64,000 bases of DNA from AP-15 sp963747735 (lineage in GTDB: Bacteria > Pseudomonadota > Alphaproteobacteria > ATCC43930 > CGMCC-115725). Below the pieces are notes generated by a model. The model had not been told where the DNA came from, made no database searches, and saw only the letters and a program-made list of their open reading frames with translations. Every line of letters starts with the position of its first letter. Position 1 is the first letter of the stretch. Made by a program: the position numbers and the translations under genes. Positions 26,007-34,749 of this stretch are shown here, piece after piece. The DNA is taken from the NCBI GenBank assembly GCA_963747735.1, contig CAVVGE010000004.1, positions 439,691-503,690 of the forward strand, written 5' to 3'.

Positions 26007-27068
26007 TCATGGCGGCCGGCCCTCCTGTTTGCGTCGTAACGACCAAACATTTGGCACTCGATGCCGTGGGGCCGTCCACCCCAACACGTCTTTGTTGGTT
26101 CGCCTTCTGCGATCGCATGCGTAGCGCGCTCGCGGGCGCCTTATTTCCGGGCGGCTCCGCGGGACCGGGAGGCCGGGGATTTTGACGGCAACGGCGCCGA
26201 GATGGTTGCGGCTGGTGAAGTAGAGCGTTTTCCAGTCGGCGCCGCCAAAGGCGAGGTTGGTGGTGGCCGGGGCGCCGTGGACGATGCGGCCCAATTTTTT
26301 GCCGTGCGGGTCGACGACCCAAAGGCCGCCCGAGCCGCCGCAATAGACGTTGCCTTCTTGATCGACCTTCATGCCGTCGGGGACGCCGGGCTCGGGGCCG
26401 GAGAGATCGGCAAAGACGCGGTCGGTGTGGCGGGCGAGGGCGCCGCTCGGCAACAGGTCGAAGGCGCGGATATGGCCGCGCCGCGTGTCGTTGATGTAAA
26501 GCACAGATTCGTCGGGCGAAAAAGCCAGACCGTTCGGCAGCACGAAATCATCGACCAGCAGTGTCAGGGTGCCGAGGTCGGGGGTGACGCGGTAGACGCC
26601 GGAGAAGGTCAAATCCCATTGCTGCGGTGCGGTGGGATGCGTCCACGGGTCGGTGAAATATATGCATCCGTCGGATTTGACGACGACATCGTTCGGCCGG
26701 TTCAGCTGGCGCCCCTGAAAGCTGTTGGCGATGACGGTGGTGCTGCCGTCCGCCTCTTGCCGGGTGACGCGGCGCGAATCGTGCTCGCAGGCGACGAGGC
26801 GGCCTTGCAGGTCGCGGGTCAGCCCGTTCGCCCGGTTGGTCGGCTCCAGCATCACCGAGGCGCCCTTGCCCGGCTCGTATTTCATGCGCCGGTTGTTGTG
26901 GATGTCGCTGAAGACGAGATAGCCGCCTTCGTGCCACCACAGCGGCCCCTCGGCCGGGCCGTGCGCGCCGCCAAACCCGTCGGCAAGGTCGTGGACCGTC
27001 TCCGAGGCCGAGACGATGCGGTCGAATTCGGGCGCCGATTGCTCGATGCGCTTTGCCGATTGCGCCAT
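26007..27068 (-). CDS. SMP-30/gluconolactonase-family beta-propeller
   Basis: 353 residues as read from ATG 27068. Propeller features: GPAEGPLWWHEGGYLVFSD, NRANGLTRDLQGRLVACEH, QLNRPNDVVVKSDGCIYFTDP, LPNGLAFSPDE, GVPDGMKVDQEGNVYCGG and TTNLAFGGADWKTLYFTSR. The Glu, Asn and Asp metal ligands of SMP-30 lactonases lie in the EGP, RPND and PDG motifs. The normal family end is IPGLPVP plus a few residues; here about 50 basic residues follow. Removing one base near 26156-26162 would give PGAARK and a stop at 26141, so the tail is probably a frameshift artefact. Likely hydrolyses a sugar lactone or similar ester. Confidence 0.88.
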   Translation of the reverse strand: MAQSAKRIEQSAPEFDRIVSASETVHDLADGFGGAHGPAEGPLWWHEGGYLVFSDIHNNRRMKYEPGKGASVMLEPTNRANGLTRDLQGRLVACEHDSRRVTRQEADGSTTVIANSFQGRQLNRPNDVVVKSDGCIYFTDPWTHPTAPQQWDLTFSGVYRVTPDLGTLTLLVDDFVLPNGLAFSPDESVLYINDTRRGHIRAFDLLPSGALARHTDRVFADLSGPEPGVPDGMKVDQEGNVYCGGSGGLWVVDPHGKKLGRIVHGAPATTNLAFGGADWKTLYFTSRNHLGAVAVKIPGLPVPRSRPEIRRPRARYACDRRRRTNKDVLGWTAPRHRVPNVWSLRRKQEGRPP

Positions 27069-27098
27069 GGCGTTTCCTCCGGTTCGGGTAACGGGTGT

Positions 27099-27830
27099 TT
27101 AGCGCGGCGCCTCGCCCCAGACGGCGTAGCGGCGGCGGGTGCGGCGTTCGCGGCCTTCCGCTGCCATGCGCCGCTCCTGCGCGGCGACGAGGTCGAGGAG
27201 CGGGTCGCTGCCGATCGCAACGAGGCCGTGCGCCCCAAAGAGCGCCTCGATCGCCTCGCGCGGGCGGCCGGTAAGAAACGGCAGCCGGTCGCCGATCGCG
27301 GCGTATTCGGGGCTGGCGCGGGCATTGTCCTTCGGCTCGGGCTGCGGCGTCGCATCGGCTTGGCCGTCGACGACGACGAGCCGCCCACCCGGCCGCAGCA
27401 CCCGGCGCCATTCGTCGATCGCCGCCTCGGGGTGCGGCAAGGTCCACAACAGATGCCGGCTGACGACCAGGTCGAACGAGGCCGGGGCAAACGGCAGCGC
27501 CTCGGCATCGGCCTCCTCGAAACGGACCGCCGCATTCGCGGTGGCCGCCTTTTGCCGTGCCAAGGCCAGCATCGCCGGCGCGAAATCGACACCGGTCGCA
27601 TGATGGCCGCGCGCCGCGAGCTCCAGGCTCAAAAACCCGGTGCCGCAGCCGATGTCGAGCGCGCTCAACCCCGGCCCCCTCGGCACCACCAGATCGAGGA
27701 TGCGGTCCCAGGCGGCGCGCTCGGCGGTACTGCCGATGCTATGGCCGAAATCCTCGTCGAAACTTGCCGCGCGCCGGTTCCAATGCGCCGCGACCTGCGC
27801 CTTGACCGGATCGTCTTGCACCGCTGCCAT
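27099..27830 (-). CDS. Class I SAM-dependent methyltransferase
   Basis: 243 residues. Motif I LDIGCGTGFLSLELAARG is at about residues 58-75, then TGVDFAPAMLALAR, FEEADAEALPFAPASFDLVVSR, and EWRRVLRPGGRLVVVDGQ, the classic Rossmann methyltransferase order (UbiE/Methyltransf_11 type). The C-terminal third is Arg-rich and unrecognised. It lies 30 bases upstream of the SMP-30 gene on the same strand. The target is unknown. Confidence 0.87.
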   Translation of the reverse strand: MAAVQDDPVKAQVAAHWNRRAASFDEDFGHSIGSTAERAAWDRILDLVVPRGPGLSALDIGCGTGFLSLELAARGHHATGVDFAPAMLALARQKAATANAAVRFEEADAEALPFAPASFDLVVSRHLLWTLPHPEAAIDEWRRVLRPGGRLVVVDGQADATPQPEPKDNARASPEYAAIGDRLPFLTGRPREAIEALFGAHGLVAIGSDPLLDLVAAQERRMAAEGRERRTRRRYAVWGEAPR

Positions 27831-27840
27831 AGCTCGTCCC

Positions 27841-28773
27841 TCAGGTAAGCCCGGCCAAGGCGGCCAACGCCTCGACCTGGTCGAGATGGCGCGAGACCGG
27901 GTTCAAGAGCAGGTGGCTCGCCCCCATCGCGACCATCGCCTCCAATCGCTCGCGCACGATTTCCGGTGTGCCGTGGAGGCCCGAGGCGTCGGTGCCGTCG
28001 GGGTTGTGGTAGACCGTCGTGAACCAGCGGTCGAGCTCGGCGCGCGCCACTTCGGGGCGCTCATCGACGGCGATAAAGACGCGTTTCGAGATCGGGAAGG
28101 CGGCTGGGTCGCGCCCGGCTGTTTCGAGTGCGGCGCGCAGCACCGGCACCGCTTGCGCAAACGCCTTGATGCTCGACCCGCCCGAGCCCATCCAGCCATC
28201 GGCGAGCCGTGCCGCGCGACGCAGCGCGTCGGGATGGCCGACCCCCATCCAGATCGGCACAGACGGCTCCTGCACCGGCTTTGGCGCCATCGTGCCGCCG
28301 TCGAGCCGGTAGAGCTCGCCGTGATAATCGACCCGGCGCTCGGCCCACAATTTGCGGATCAGCGCCACCCCCTCGGCAAAGCGGCGCACCCGGCGCTCGG
28401 TCGGCACCGCGAACTGCTCGTAGTGGTGCTCGCGGCCGAGACCGAGGCCGAGGATGGCCCGGCCGCCGCTGACATAATCGAGGCACGCCCATTGATGCGC
28501 GACATGGGCCGGATGGTGGATCGGCAAGACGACGACCGACGCGCCGAGCCGGATGCGGCTCGTTGCCGCCGCCGCCCAGCTCAGCACCACCACCGGGTCA
28601 AAGCAGAAAACATGGTCGAGCGTGTTCTCGGTGACCCACAAATCGGCAAAGCCGAGCGCCTCGGCGCGCTGGGCCACCTGGCGCACGACGCGCATATCAA
28701 GCGGGTCGGGCGAGCGGTGCGGCAGCGCCATGCCGAGCGTGATCTGGTCTTTCAGAGCCATGCGCTCTGACAT
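27841..28773 (-). CDS. LLM class flavin-dependent oxidoreductase (second copy)
   Basis: 310 residues; ATG 28773 or ATG 28761 (ALKDQITLGMALP) may start it. Luciferase-like features: DLWVTENTLDHV, TSRIRLGASVVVLPIHHP, DYVSGGRAILGLGLGREHH and SVPIWMGVGHPDALRRAA. It differs clearly from the 25 kb member, so the two likely act on different substrates. It ends 10 bases before the methyltransferase on the same strand and may begin the catabolic transcription unit that runs down to bolA. Confidence 0.9.
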   Translation of the reverse strand: MSERMALKDQITLGMALPHRSPDPLDMRVVRQVAQRAEALGFADLWVTENTLDHVFCFDPVVVLSWAAAATSRIRLGASVVVLPIHHPAHVAHQWACLDYVSGGRAILGLGLGREHHYEQFAVPTERRVRRFAEGVALIRKLWAERRVDYHGELYRLDGGTMAPKPVQEPSVPIWMGVGHPDALRRAARLADGWMGSGGSSIKAFAQAVPVLRAALETAGRDPAAFPISKRVFIAVDERPEVARAELDRWFTTVYHNPDGTDASGLHGTPEIVRERLEAMVAMGASHLLLNPVSRHLDQVEALAALAGLT

Positions 28774-28855
28774 GCCACATCAAGCCGAGCCTGCTCAACC
28801 GGTTTCGGCTTGCTCCGGCCGGAGCAGCGGGTCGAGCTTGTGAATGTAGAGCCGG

Positions 28856-29182
28856 TCACTCGGCAGCGCCGGAGAAAAGCCGCAGGCCGATCAGGCCGAG
28901 GACGATCAGGGCGAGCGAGCAAAGGCGGCCGAGATTGGTGCTTTCGCGAAAAAACACCATGCCGACGATTGCCGTGCCGGCGGTGCCGATGCCGACAAAA
29001 ACCGCGTAGACGGTGGCAGCGGGAAGCCGCTTGACCGCCCCCGCCAGCAGGTAGTTCGTCGGGACCGCGCAGACGAGAACGACCATCAGAGGGGCCCAGC
29101 GCGACCACGGCGCCGACCACTTCAACACAAACGGCCAGGCGATCTCGAACACACCCGCAAACAGGATAAAGAGCCAGGCCAT
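28856..29182 (-). CDS. Small multidrug resistance (SMR) exporter, Gdx/SugE-like
   Basis: 108 residues, four membrane helices. AGVFEIAW carries the essential membrane Glu at residue 13, and TVYAVFVGIGTAGTAIVG and SLALIVLGLIGLRLFS match SugE/Gdx proteins more than EmrE. Members of that subgroup export guanidinium and some quaternary ammonium compounds in exchange for protons. Only one gene is present, so the dual-topology homodimer form is expected. The start at 29182 comes right after the xerC stop. I see no guanidine riboswitch, and the gene seems driven from the xerC side. Confidence 0.88.
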   Translation of the reverse strand: MAWLFILFAGVFEIAWPFVLKWSAPWSRWAPLMVVLVCAVPTNYLLAGAVKRLPAATVYAVFVGIGTAGTAIVGMVFFRESTNLGRLCSLALIVLGLIGLRLFSGAAE

Positions 29183-29183
29183 G

Positions 29184-30131
29184 TCAGGCGGGCGCGATGC
29201 GGGCGCGCGGGTGGGCGGCGTCATAAGCGGCGAGCAAACGCTCGGTATCGACCGCGGTGTAGCGCTGGGTCGTGGACAGGCTGGCGTGGCCCAGCAATTC
29301 CTGGATCGCGCGCAGGTCGCCGCCACCGGCCAAGAGATGCGTGGCAAAGCTGTGGCGCAGCGCGTGCGGGGTCGCACTCTGCGGCAGGCCGAGAAAGCCG
29401 CGCAGCGCCTCCATCCGGCGCTGCACATGGCGCGGGTTGAGCGGCCCGCCACGGGCGCCGACAAACAGCGGGCCATCCTTGTCGAGCGCATAGGGGCAGG
29501 CTTCGAGATAGTCTGCGACCGCTGCGCGCACCGCCGGCAGGACCGGCAGCAGGCGCTCTTTGCGGCCCTTGCCGAGGACCGTCAGCATGTCGCCGAACGG
29601 CGCCTCGCCGCGGCGTAAGCCGAGCGCCTCGGAGAGGCGCAAGCCGCAGCCGTAGAGCAGCGCCAGGACGGCGGTGTCGCGGTTTCCTTGCCAATTGCCG
29701 GGGATCAGATCGCCGGTGGCGGAAACCGCGGCGAGCGCGTCCTCGATGCTCAGAGGCTTTGGCACGCCGGCCGGCAATTTCGGCCCGCGCAACGCCGTCA
29801 ATGCCGCGTTCGAGGCGAGCCCGCGCCGCTTGAGAAAGCGCACAAACCCGCGCAGCACCGACAATTCGCGGGCGAGCGAGCTGCGTGCCAGATCGTCGGC
29901 CGCCCGCCGCGCGAGATAGGCGCGAAAATCGGCCGGGACGAGACGATCGACCGCCGCGAGGCTCGGCAATTCGCCCAGATGCCCGGTCAGGAAATCGAGG
30001 AAGAAGGCAAGGTCTCGGCCATAGGCCGCGATCGTGTGCGGCGAGGCCCGGCGTTCGCCGGCGAGCCATTGGGTCCACAGCGCCACCGCCGCGCGCAGAT
30101 CGTCGGCGGCCGAATAGCGCGCCGCCGGCAA
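29184..30131 (-). CDS. xerC: Site-specific tyrosine recombinase XerC
   Basis: Partner of XerD in chromosome dimer resolution. The catalytic set is complete: YGCGLRLSEALGL (Arg), GKGRKERLLPV (Lys), HALRHSFATHLL (His, Arg), LGHASLSTTQRYTAVD (His, nucleophile Tyr). The core-binding domain starts WTQWLAGERRASPHTIAAYGRDL. No ATG fits the start. TTG 30131 gives about 315 residues, while CTG 30173 would overlap the TGA of the DUF484 gene as CTGA. Neither has a clear ribosome site, so translation is probably coupled to DUF484. It shares the xerD paralogue's fold but is an independent gene. Confidence 0.93.
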   Translation of the reverse strand: MPAARYSAADDLRAAVALWTQWLAGERRASPHTIAAYGRDLAFFLDFLTGHLGELPSLAAVDRLVPADFRAYLARRAADDLARSSLARELSVLRGFVRFLKRRGLASNAALTALRGPKLPAGVPKPLSIEDALAAVSATGDLIPGNWQGNRDTAVLALLYGCGLRLSEALGLRRGEAPFGDMLTVLGKGRKERLLPVLPAVRAAVADYLEACPYALDKDGPLFVGARGGPLNPRHVQRRMEALRGFLGLPQSATPHALRHSFATHLLAGGGDLRAIQELLGHASLSTTQRYTAVDTERLLAAYDAAHPRARIAPA

Positions 30132-30169
30132 CGGCTCGGGAAGTTTTGGGAAGCTGGTCTGCGCCAGGG

Positions 30170-30916
30170 TCAGCGGCTGCGATCGAGCCACTGCGCGATC
30201 GTGATCTCGAGGGCGCGGGCGAGAAAGCTCAACAGCTCGGTCCCGAGGCCGGGGCAGAACGCGTCGGACCGGCGCGTGCCGAGGCACATCAGCCCGACGG
30301 GCGCGGCGCGGCTGAAGGCGAGGCGCAGCAGCGCCTGCGAGCGGACGAGACCCGCCGCCGGGCCGAACAAGGCCGGGTCGCCGTGAATATCGGTCGCCAG
30401 CTGGGTGTCACGCCCCGGGCCGAGCAGCGCATCGACGGTCCCGGCGCGCAGCAGATGGATGCCGTTCATCGGCAGGCGGGTCGTCGGCGAGCCGGCGCTT
30501 TCGATGCACAAGGTCACGATGTCGACATCGAGCAGCACCGCAAGATCGGTCGTGACGATCTGCAGCAGATGCTCGAACCCGGGGGCGCGCAGCATTGCCA
30601 GCACCGCGCGGTGCACTCGGCCCTGGCTTGCCAGATTGCCGCGGCTCGTCGCGATGACGGTTTTCTGCTCGTCCTCGAGCCGCGCTGTGTCGCGGCGCAA
30701 GCGCTCCAGCATGAAATGCTGGAAATCGAGCACCTTGTCGCCGTTGTCGCGTGCGGGCGGGCGCAGCAGCCGCAATGCGCCGGGGTGAGAATCGAGAAAA
30801 TCGGGGTGGTCGCGCAGATAGGCGAGCACCTCGCGGGCGCCGATCTCGCTCGGCACCAACACCGTTGGGCGGCTGCTGCGCAACGGTTTGGGCTGGTCCT
30901 GCGGACGATCGGCCAT
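30170..30916 (-). CDS. DUF484 family protein
   Basis: 248 residues. The N-terminus REVLAYLRDHPDFLDSHPGALRLLRPP is the family hallmark. A coiled stretch (FMLERLRRDTARLEDEQKTVIATSR) is followed by a GAF-like domain with GPAAGLVRSQALLRLAF and PVGLMCLGTRRSDAF. The function is unknown, although the gene commonly travels with xerC, as here, hinting at a link to recombination or chromosome processing. Its stop overlaps the possible CTG start of xerC. It is divergent from priA, with about 170 bases between. Confidence 0.92.
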   Translation of the reverse strand: MADRPQDQPKPLRSSRPTVLVPSEIGAREVLAYLRDHPDFLDSHPGALRLLRPPARDNGDKVLDFQHFMLERLRRDTARLEDEQKTVIATSRGNLASQGRVHRAVLAMLRAPGFEHLLQIVTTDLAVLLDVDIVTLCIESAGSPTTRLPMNGIHLLRAGTVDALLGPGRDTQLATDIHGDPALFGPAAGLVRSQALLRLAFSRAAPVGLMCLGTRRSDAFCPGLGTELLSFLARALEITIAQWLDRSR

Positions 30917-31087
30917 TTGCCGCCCGTCTCAATGCCGACGCACCGCCCCGCGGCGCGGGCCGATGCGAAGGGCGGCGGCGAGACGGCATCCGAGCATGCG
31001 AACAATCACCCACATCGACTGCGCCGCGCCGCGATACGGGCGCCCGAGGGCGCTTGCCGGGCGGCGCTTGGCGAGGGAGTTTAGCCG

Positions 31088-33301
31088 ATGCCCGGCAGCC
31101 ACGCCAGTTCCGCCGCCGCTCGGCAAATCCGGGTGCTGCTGCCGCTCCCGTTGCCGGCGGCGCTCGACTATCTCGCGCCCGGCGGGAAGGCGTCGCCCGA
31201 GCCCGGTGCCTTTGTCCGCGTGCCGCTCGGCCCGCAGCGGCTGGTCGGTGTGGTCTGGGACGATGCCGCGATCGCGATCCCGGCGGAGCGGGTAAAGCCG
31301 ATCCTCGAAACCCTGGCCGTGCCGGCGCTGCGCCCCGAATTGCGCCGGTTTGTCGATCGCGTGGCGCTCTACACGATGGCGCCGCCGGGTGCGGTGCTGC
31401 GCATGGCGATGAGTGTCCGCGAAGCGTTGGAGCCGCCGCGGCCTCGCCGTGGCTGGGCGCTTTCAGCCGCGGGCCAAAAAGCGCTCGCCGCAGGACGGGC
31501 GCTGACGCCGGCGCGCAAACGGGTGATCGAGCTGCTGCGCGACGGGCCGCCGCTGCCGGCGATGGAAATTGCCCGGCTCGCTGGCTGCGGCACGGGCGTG
31601 ATCCGCGACATGGCGGCCCGCGGCTTGGTCGAGGAGCGTCTCGTTGCCGCCGCGGCGTCCGGTCCGTCGCCGCTCGACTGGCGGAAGTCGGGGATCGAGC
31701 TGACACCCGACCAGAGCGCGGCGGCAAGCCACCTCGCCGGCCGGGTCGAGGCACGGGGCTTTGGCGTGACCTTGCTCGACGGGGTCACCGGGTCGGGCAA
31801 GACCGAGGCCTATTTCGCCGCGATCGCCGCGGCCTTGCGCGCGGGGCGTCAGGCGCTGGTGCTGCTGCCGGAGATTGCGCTCGGCGCGCAGTGGCTCGCG
31901 CGGTTCCGCGAGCGCTTTGGCGCGCCGCCGGCGCAATGGCATTCCGAGATCCCGATGGCCGAACGCCGCGACACCTGGCGCAGCGTCGCCGCGGGCCGGG
32001 TGCCGGTCGTCGTCGGCGCGCGCTCCGCGCTGTTTCTGCCGTTTCCCGATCTCGGGCTGATCGTTGTCGACGAGGAGCACGACCCCTCCTACAAGCAGGA
32101 GGACGGTGTCGCCTATCAGGCGCGCGATATGGCGGTGCTGCGCGCTTCGCTGGCGCAGATCCCGATTGTGCTGGTGTCGGCCACGCCGTCGCTCGAAACC
32201 GTGGTCAATGTCGACCGCGGCCGGTACCGGCGGGTGGCGCTGCCGCGGCGGCTGGCCGAGGCCGAATTGCCGGCGGTGCGGCTCGTCGATCTGCGGCGGG
32301 AGCCGATGGAGCGCGGCCGGTTCTTGTCGCCGCCGCTCGTCGCCGCGCTCGCCGCCACCTTCGCCGCCGGCGAGCAGGCATTGCTGTTTCTGAACCGGCG
32401 CGGCTACGCGCCATTGACCCTGTGCCGGGCCTGCGGCCATCGCTTCGAATGCCCGCGCTGCACCGCCTGGCTCGTCGATCACCGCTTTACCCATCGGCTC
32501 CTCTGCCACCATTGCGGGCATCAGGAGCCGGTGCCGCCGCTTTGTCCGGAATGCCTGAGCGCGGGCGCCCTCGTCCCGTGCGGGCCAGGGGTCGAGCGGG
32601 TGGCGGAGGAGGCGGCGGCTTTGTTTCCCGATGCCCGCACCGCGCTGATGGTCAGCGACTTGCTGACCGGCCCGCGCGCCGCGGCCGATCTCGCTCAGGC
32701 GATGGTCGAGCGGCGCTATGACTTGCTGATCGGGACCCAGATCGTCGCCAAGGGCCACCATTTCCCGATGCTGACCCTGGTCGGCGTCGTCGATGCCGAT
32801 CTGGGGCTCGCCGGCGGCGATTTGCGCGCCGCCGAGCGCACCTTTCAGCTGTTGCACCAGGTCGGCGGGCGCGCCGGGCGCGCCGAGCGCAAGGGGCGGG
32901 TGCTGATCCAGACCTATATGTCCGAGCAACCGGTGATGCAGGCGCTTGCCGCGGGCGACCGCGACCGGTTTCTCGAAGCCGAGGCGGCGGCGCGTCGCAG
33001 CGCCGGGCTGCCGCCCTTCGGCCGGCTCGCTGCGCTGATTGTCAGCGCCGACGATGCCGAGGCGAGCGACTTTGCCGCCGCAGCCCTGTCGCGCGCCGCT
33101 CCGCACATGCCGGGCGTCACCGTGCTCGGGCCGGCGCCGGCGCCGCTCGCGGTCCTGCGCGGCCGCCACCGCCGCCGCTTTCTCGTCAAGGCCGGCCGCG
33201 AGGTGAGCCTTCAGGCAGTGCTGCGCGACTGGCTCTCGCGGGTGCGCCTCGCCGGCTCGGCCCGCCTGCGCATCGACATCGACCCCTACAGCTTTTTGTG
33301 A
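31088..33301 (+). CDS. priA: Primosomal replication-restart helicase PriA
   Basis: Reloads the replisome at stalled forks. 737 residues, normal length. The N-terminal 3' DNA-binding domain starts RVLLPLPLPAALDYLAP. Walker A GVTGSGKTEAYF and the Walker B DEEH motif in VVDEEHDPSYKQEDG follow. Two zinc knuckles are seen in CRACGHRFECPRC and CHHCGHQEPVPPLCPEC, inserted between helicase lobes. The second lobe has GTQIVAKGHHFPMLTLVGVVDAD and QVGGRAGRAERKGRV. In related genomes priA often precedes atpH; here the R-M island separates them. Confidence 0.96.
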   Translation: MPGSHASSAAARQIRVLLPLPLPAALDYLAPGGKASPEPGAFVRVPLGPQRLVGVVWDDAAIAIPAERVKPILETLAVPALRPELRRFVDRVALYTMAPPGAVLRMAMSVREALEPPRPRRGWALSAAGQKALAAGRALTPARKRVIELLRDGPPLPAMEIARLAGCGTGVIRDMAARGLVEERLVAAAASGPSPLDWRKSGIELTPDQSAAASHLAGRVEARGFGVTLLDGVTGSGKTEAYFAAIAAALRAGRQALVLLPEIALGAQWLARFRERFGAPPAQWHSEIPMAERRDTWRSVAAGRVPVVVGARSALFLPFPDLGLIVVDEEHDPSYKQEDGVAYQARDMAVLRASLAQIPIVLVSATPSLETVVNVDRGRYRRVALPRRLAEAELPAVRLVDLRREPMERGRFLSPPLVAALAATFAAGEQALLFLNRRGYAPLTLCRACGHRFECPRCTAWLVDHRFTHRLLCHHCGHQEPVPPLCPECLSAGALVPCGPGVERVAEEAAALFPDARTALMVSDLLTGPRAAADLAQAMVERRYDLLIGTQIVAKGHHFPMLTLVGVVDADLGLAGGDLRAAERTFQLLHQVGGRAGRAERKGRVLIQTYMSEQPVMQALAAGDRDRFLEAEAAARRSAGLPPFGRLAALIVSADDAEASDFAAAALSRAAPHMPGVTVLGPAPAPLAVLRGRHRRRFLVKAGREVSLQAVLRDWLSRVRLAGSARLRIDIDPYSFL

Positions 33302-33369
33302 CCTCGGCCCGGCGCTCGGGCGCTCCTCGTTTACGATGTTCGCGGAGGTTGCAATAAAGTCAGCGAGCG

Positions 33370-34030
33370 ATGCAGATCGCGAGGGTCGGAGGTAGACCTT
33401 CTGCGAGGAATGTCGCATTTTGCGGCATAACGACCCTGCATCTCGTCCCGGCTGAGCTTCAGCGGCTCTACCATGTCCACAAGGCGAAATGCGGCTGGCG
33501 TCCTGCAGACCGCCTGCGCCGGAGAGCGGGCCGATGTCATTGCTGTGCTGCGCGAGTTCAGGCTCTTCAGATCGGAGATACGAATGCAGGGCGGCAACCG
33601 CTCGCCTATTTCCCGGAGACTGGACGGAGTTTTTTCGCTTGAGGTTGGCAGGAAAAGCGCCGCGCGACTACGATCTTGATCGATGACCGGCGATGCGAGA
33701 GCCCGACCCGTCACGTCGATTGCTTCAAGGGTCGGGTCGCGCGAGAAATCGAGTGGAGCAACAAGGATCCGTTCTTCGATCGAGATCTCAATAACTTTCG
33801 TCTACTGTTGGAGTTCCGCGCTATCGACGTCGGCGTTAGTGTAATCCGCGGCTCGGAGCTGCAGAAGATTTTCAACGCTCTCGGCAAAGGGGCGTCCTAT
33901 GCGCGGGCGACCCCTGATCACGAAAGGCTTGTCCCCAGATAATGATGGCGCGGTCGCGGGGATGTCCGGTGCTGACATTTGCGATTCGGAGCACCTTTAT
34001 GTGGGGGAATCATCGCGTTGACTCCCTAAT
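33370..34030 (+). pseudogene. Decayed BglII-family restriction endonuclease
   Basis: Three frames together spell one protein. At 33473-33630: NAAGVLQTACAGERADVIAV, LREFRLFRSEI and GGNRSPISRRLDGVFS. Then, one base off and after a stop, GWQEKRRATTILIDD and, from 33676, HVDCFKGRVAREIEWSNKDP, FFDRDLNNFRLLLEF, IDVGVSVIRGSELQKIF and LGKGASYA. Then, shifted again near 33945, CPVLTFAIRSTFMW. From memory this matches proteins annotated as BglII-type endonucleases; EIEW plus NKD would be the nuclease core. At least two frameshifts and a stop make it a pseudogene even if one is a sequencing error. Confidence 0.75.
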
Positions 34031-34047
34031 TGACTGAGAATCCGTGT

Positions 34048-34749
34048 CTATGCCGCGCGCGCGGCGATGCGCCGGAGGGCATCAAGAGATAGCGAATCTT
34101 TCTTTTCGGCCTCTTTGGGGACTGGCGCCTGACCGCGCATTTTTCTGGCGGCGTTAATTTCTTTGGCCTTCACCTTTGGCGCTTGTGACTCCGGCGGATA
34201 CGCATCGACGATCCACTTCTCAGGCTCGATCCCAATGACTACAAGGGGAACGATCAAGGTCAGCCTCGATCGCTCAAGCTCCCTGACTGCGCGCTCATAA
34301 TAGGCTATGTTGCCGCCTGTGATTGCCGCAAATTTCTTGGTGCAGACCACTTGTATCCCCACGTCGGCGTGTTCCTGAGCAAGAGAAATCGCCATCTTGT
34401 AGACGTCGTAGGCATAGCGCGCGACGTTGCCGAACTGAACCTCGACTTCGATACGCGCTTTCCTAAAATCCGAACGAAGCTGACTTCTGTGTTCTTTGTC
34501 GCCTTTATCGGTCTCAATTATCAGCGGATGCCAATCCCAATCCCGTTTGACGCAAAGCTCGTTATCAAGCCATCCGTTCATCGCGCCTGGAGCGATGACG
34601 TGCTGTGCCGATGTAGTTTTGACCTTAGAGGCGCGATATGGCGGCAATCCCGCCAGTACATCTTGAAACTCTTTGAACGCCGCGCCAAAATGCGGACTTT
34701 CGAGAATGTCCTTGCCATTTCGGTGACTGAAAACGTCAACTATCTTCAT
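34048..34749 (-). CDS. Type II restriction endonuclease, BglII/BstYI-like
   Basis: 233 residues, intact. The start VDVFSHRNGKDILE and the core SDFRKARIEVEVQFGNVARYAYDVYKMAI match the BglII/BstYI fold, where the usual PD-ExK active site is D...ExQ. Here Asp94 and Glu103-Val-Gln105 keep the nine-residue spacing I recall for BglII (Asp84, Glu93, Gln95). The protein probably recognises a site related to AGATCT or RGATCY, but this is inference. Its ATG overlaps the stop of the methyltransferase gene as ATGA, so the R and M genes are one operon with the methylase first, which protects the host. Confidence 0.82.
   Translation of the reverse strand: MKIVDVFSHRNGKDILESPHFGAAFKEFQDVLAGLPPYRASKVKTTSAQHVIAPGAMNGWLDNELCVKRDWDWHPLIIETDKGDKEHRSQLRSDFRKARIEVEVQFGNVARYAYDVYKMAISLAQEHADVGIQVVCTKKFAAITGGNIAYYERAVRELERSRLTLIVPLVVIGIEPEKWIVDAYPPESQAPKVKAKEINAARKMRGQAPVPKEAEKKDSLSLDALRRIAARAA

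Noticed and set aside
28783..29190. Guanidine riboswitch for the SMR gene
   Set aside because: The gene begins one base after xerC on the same transcript, leaving no room for a leader.
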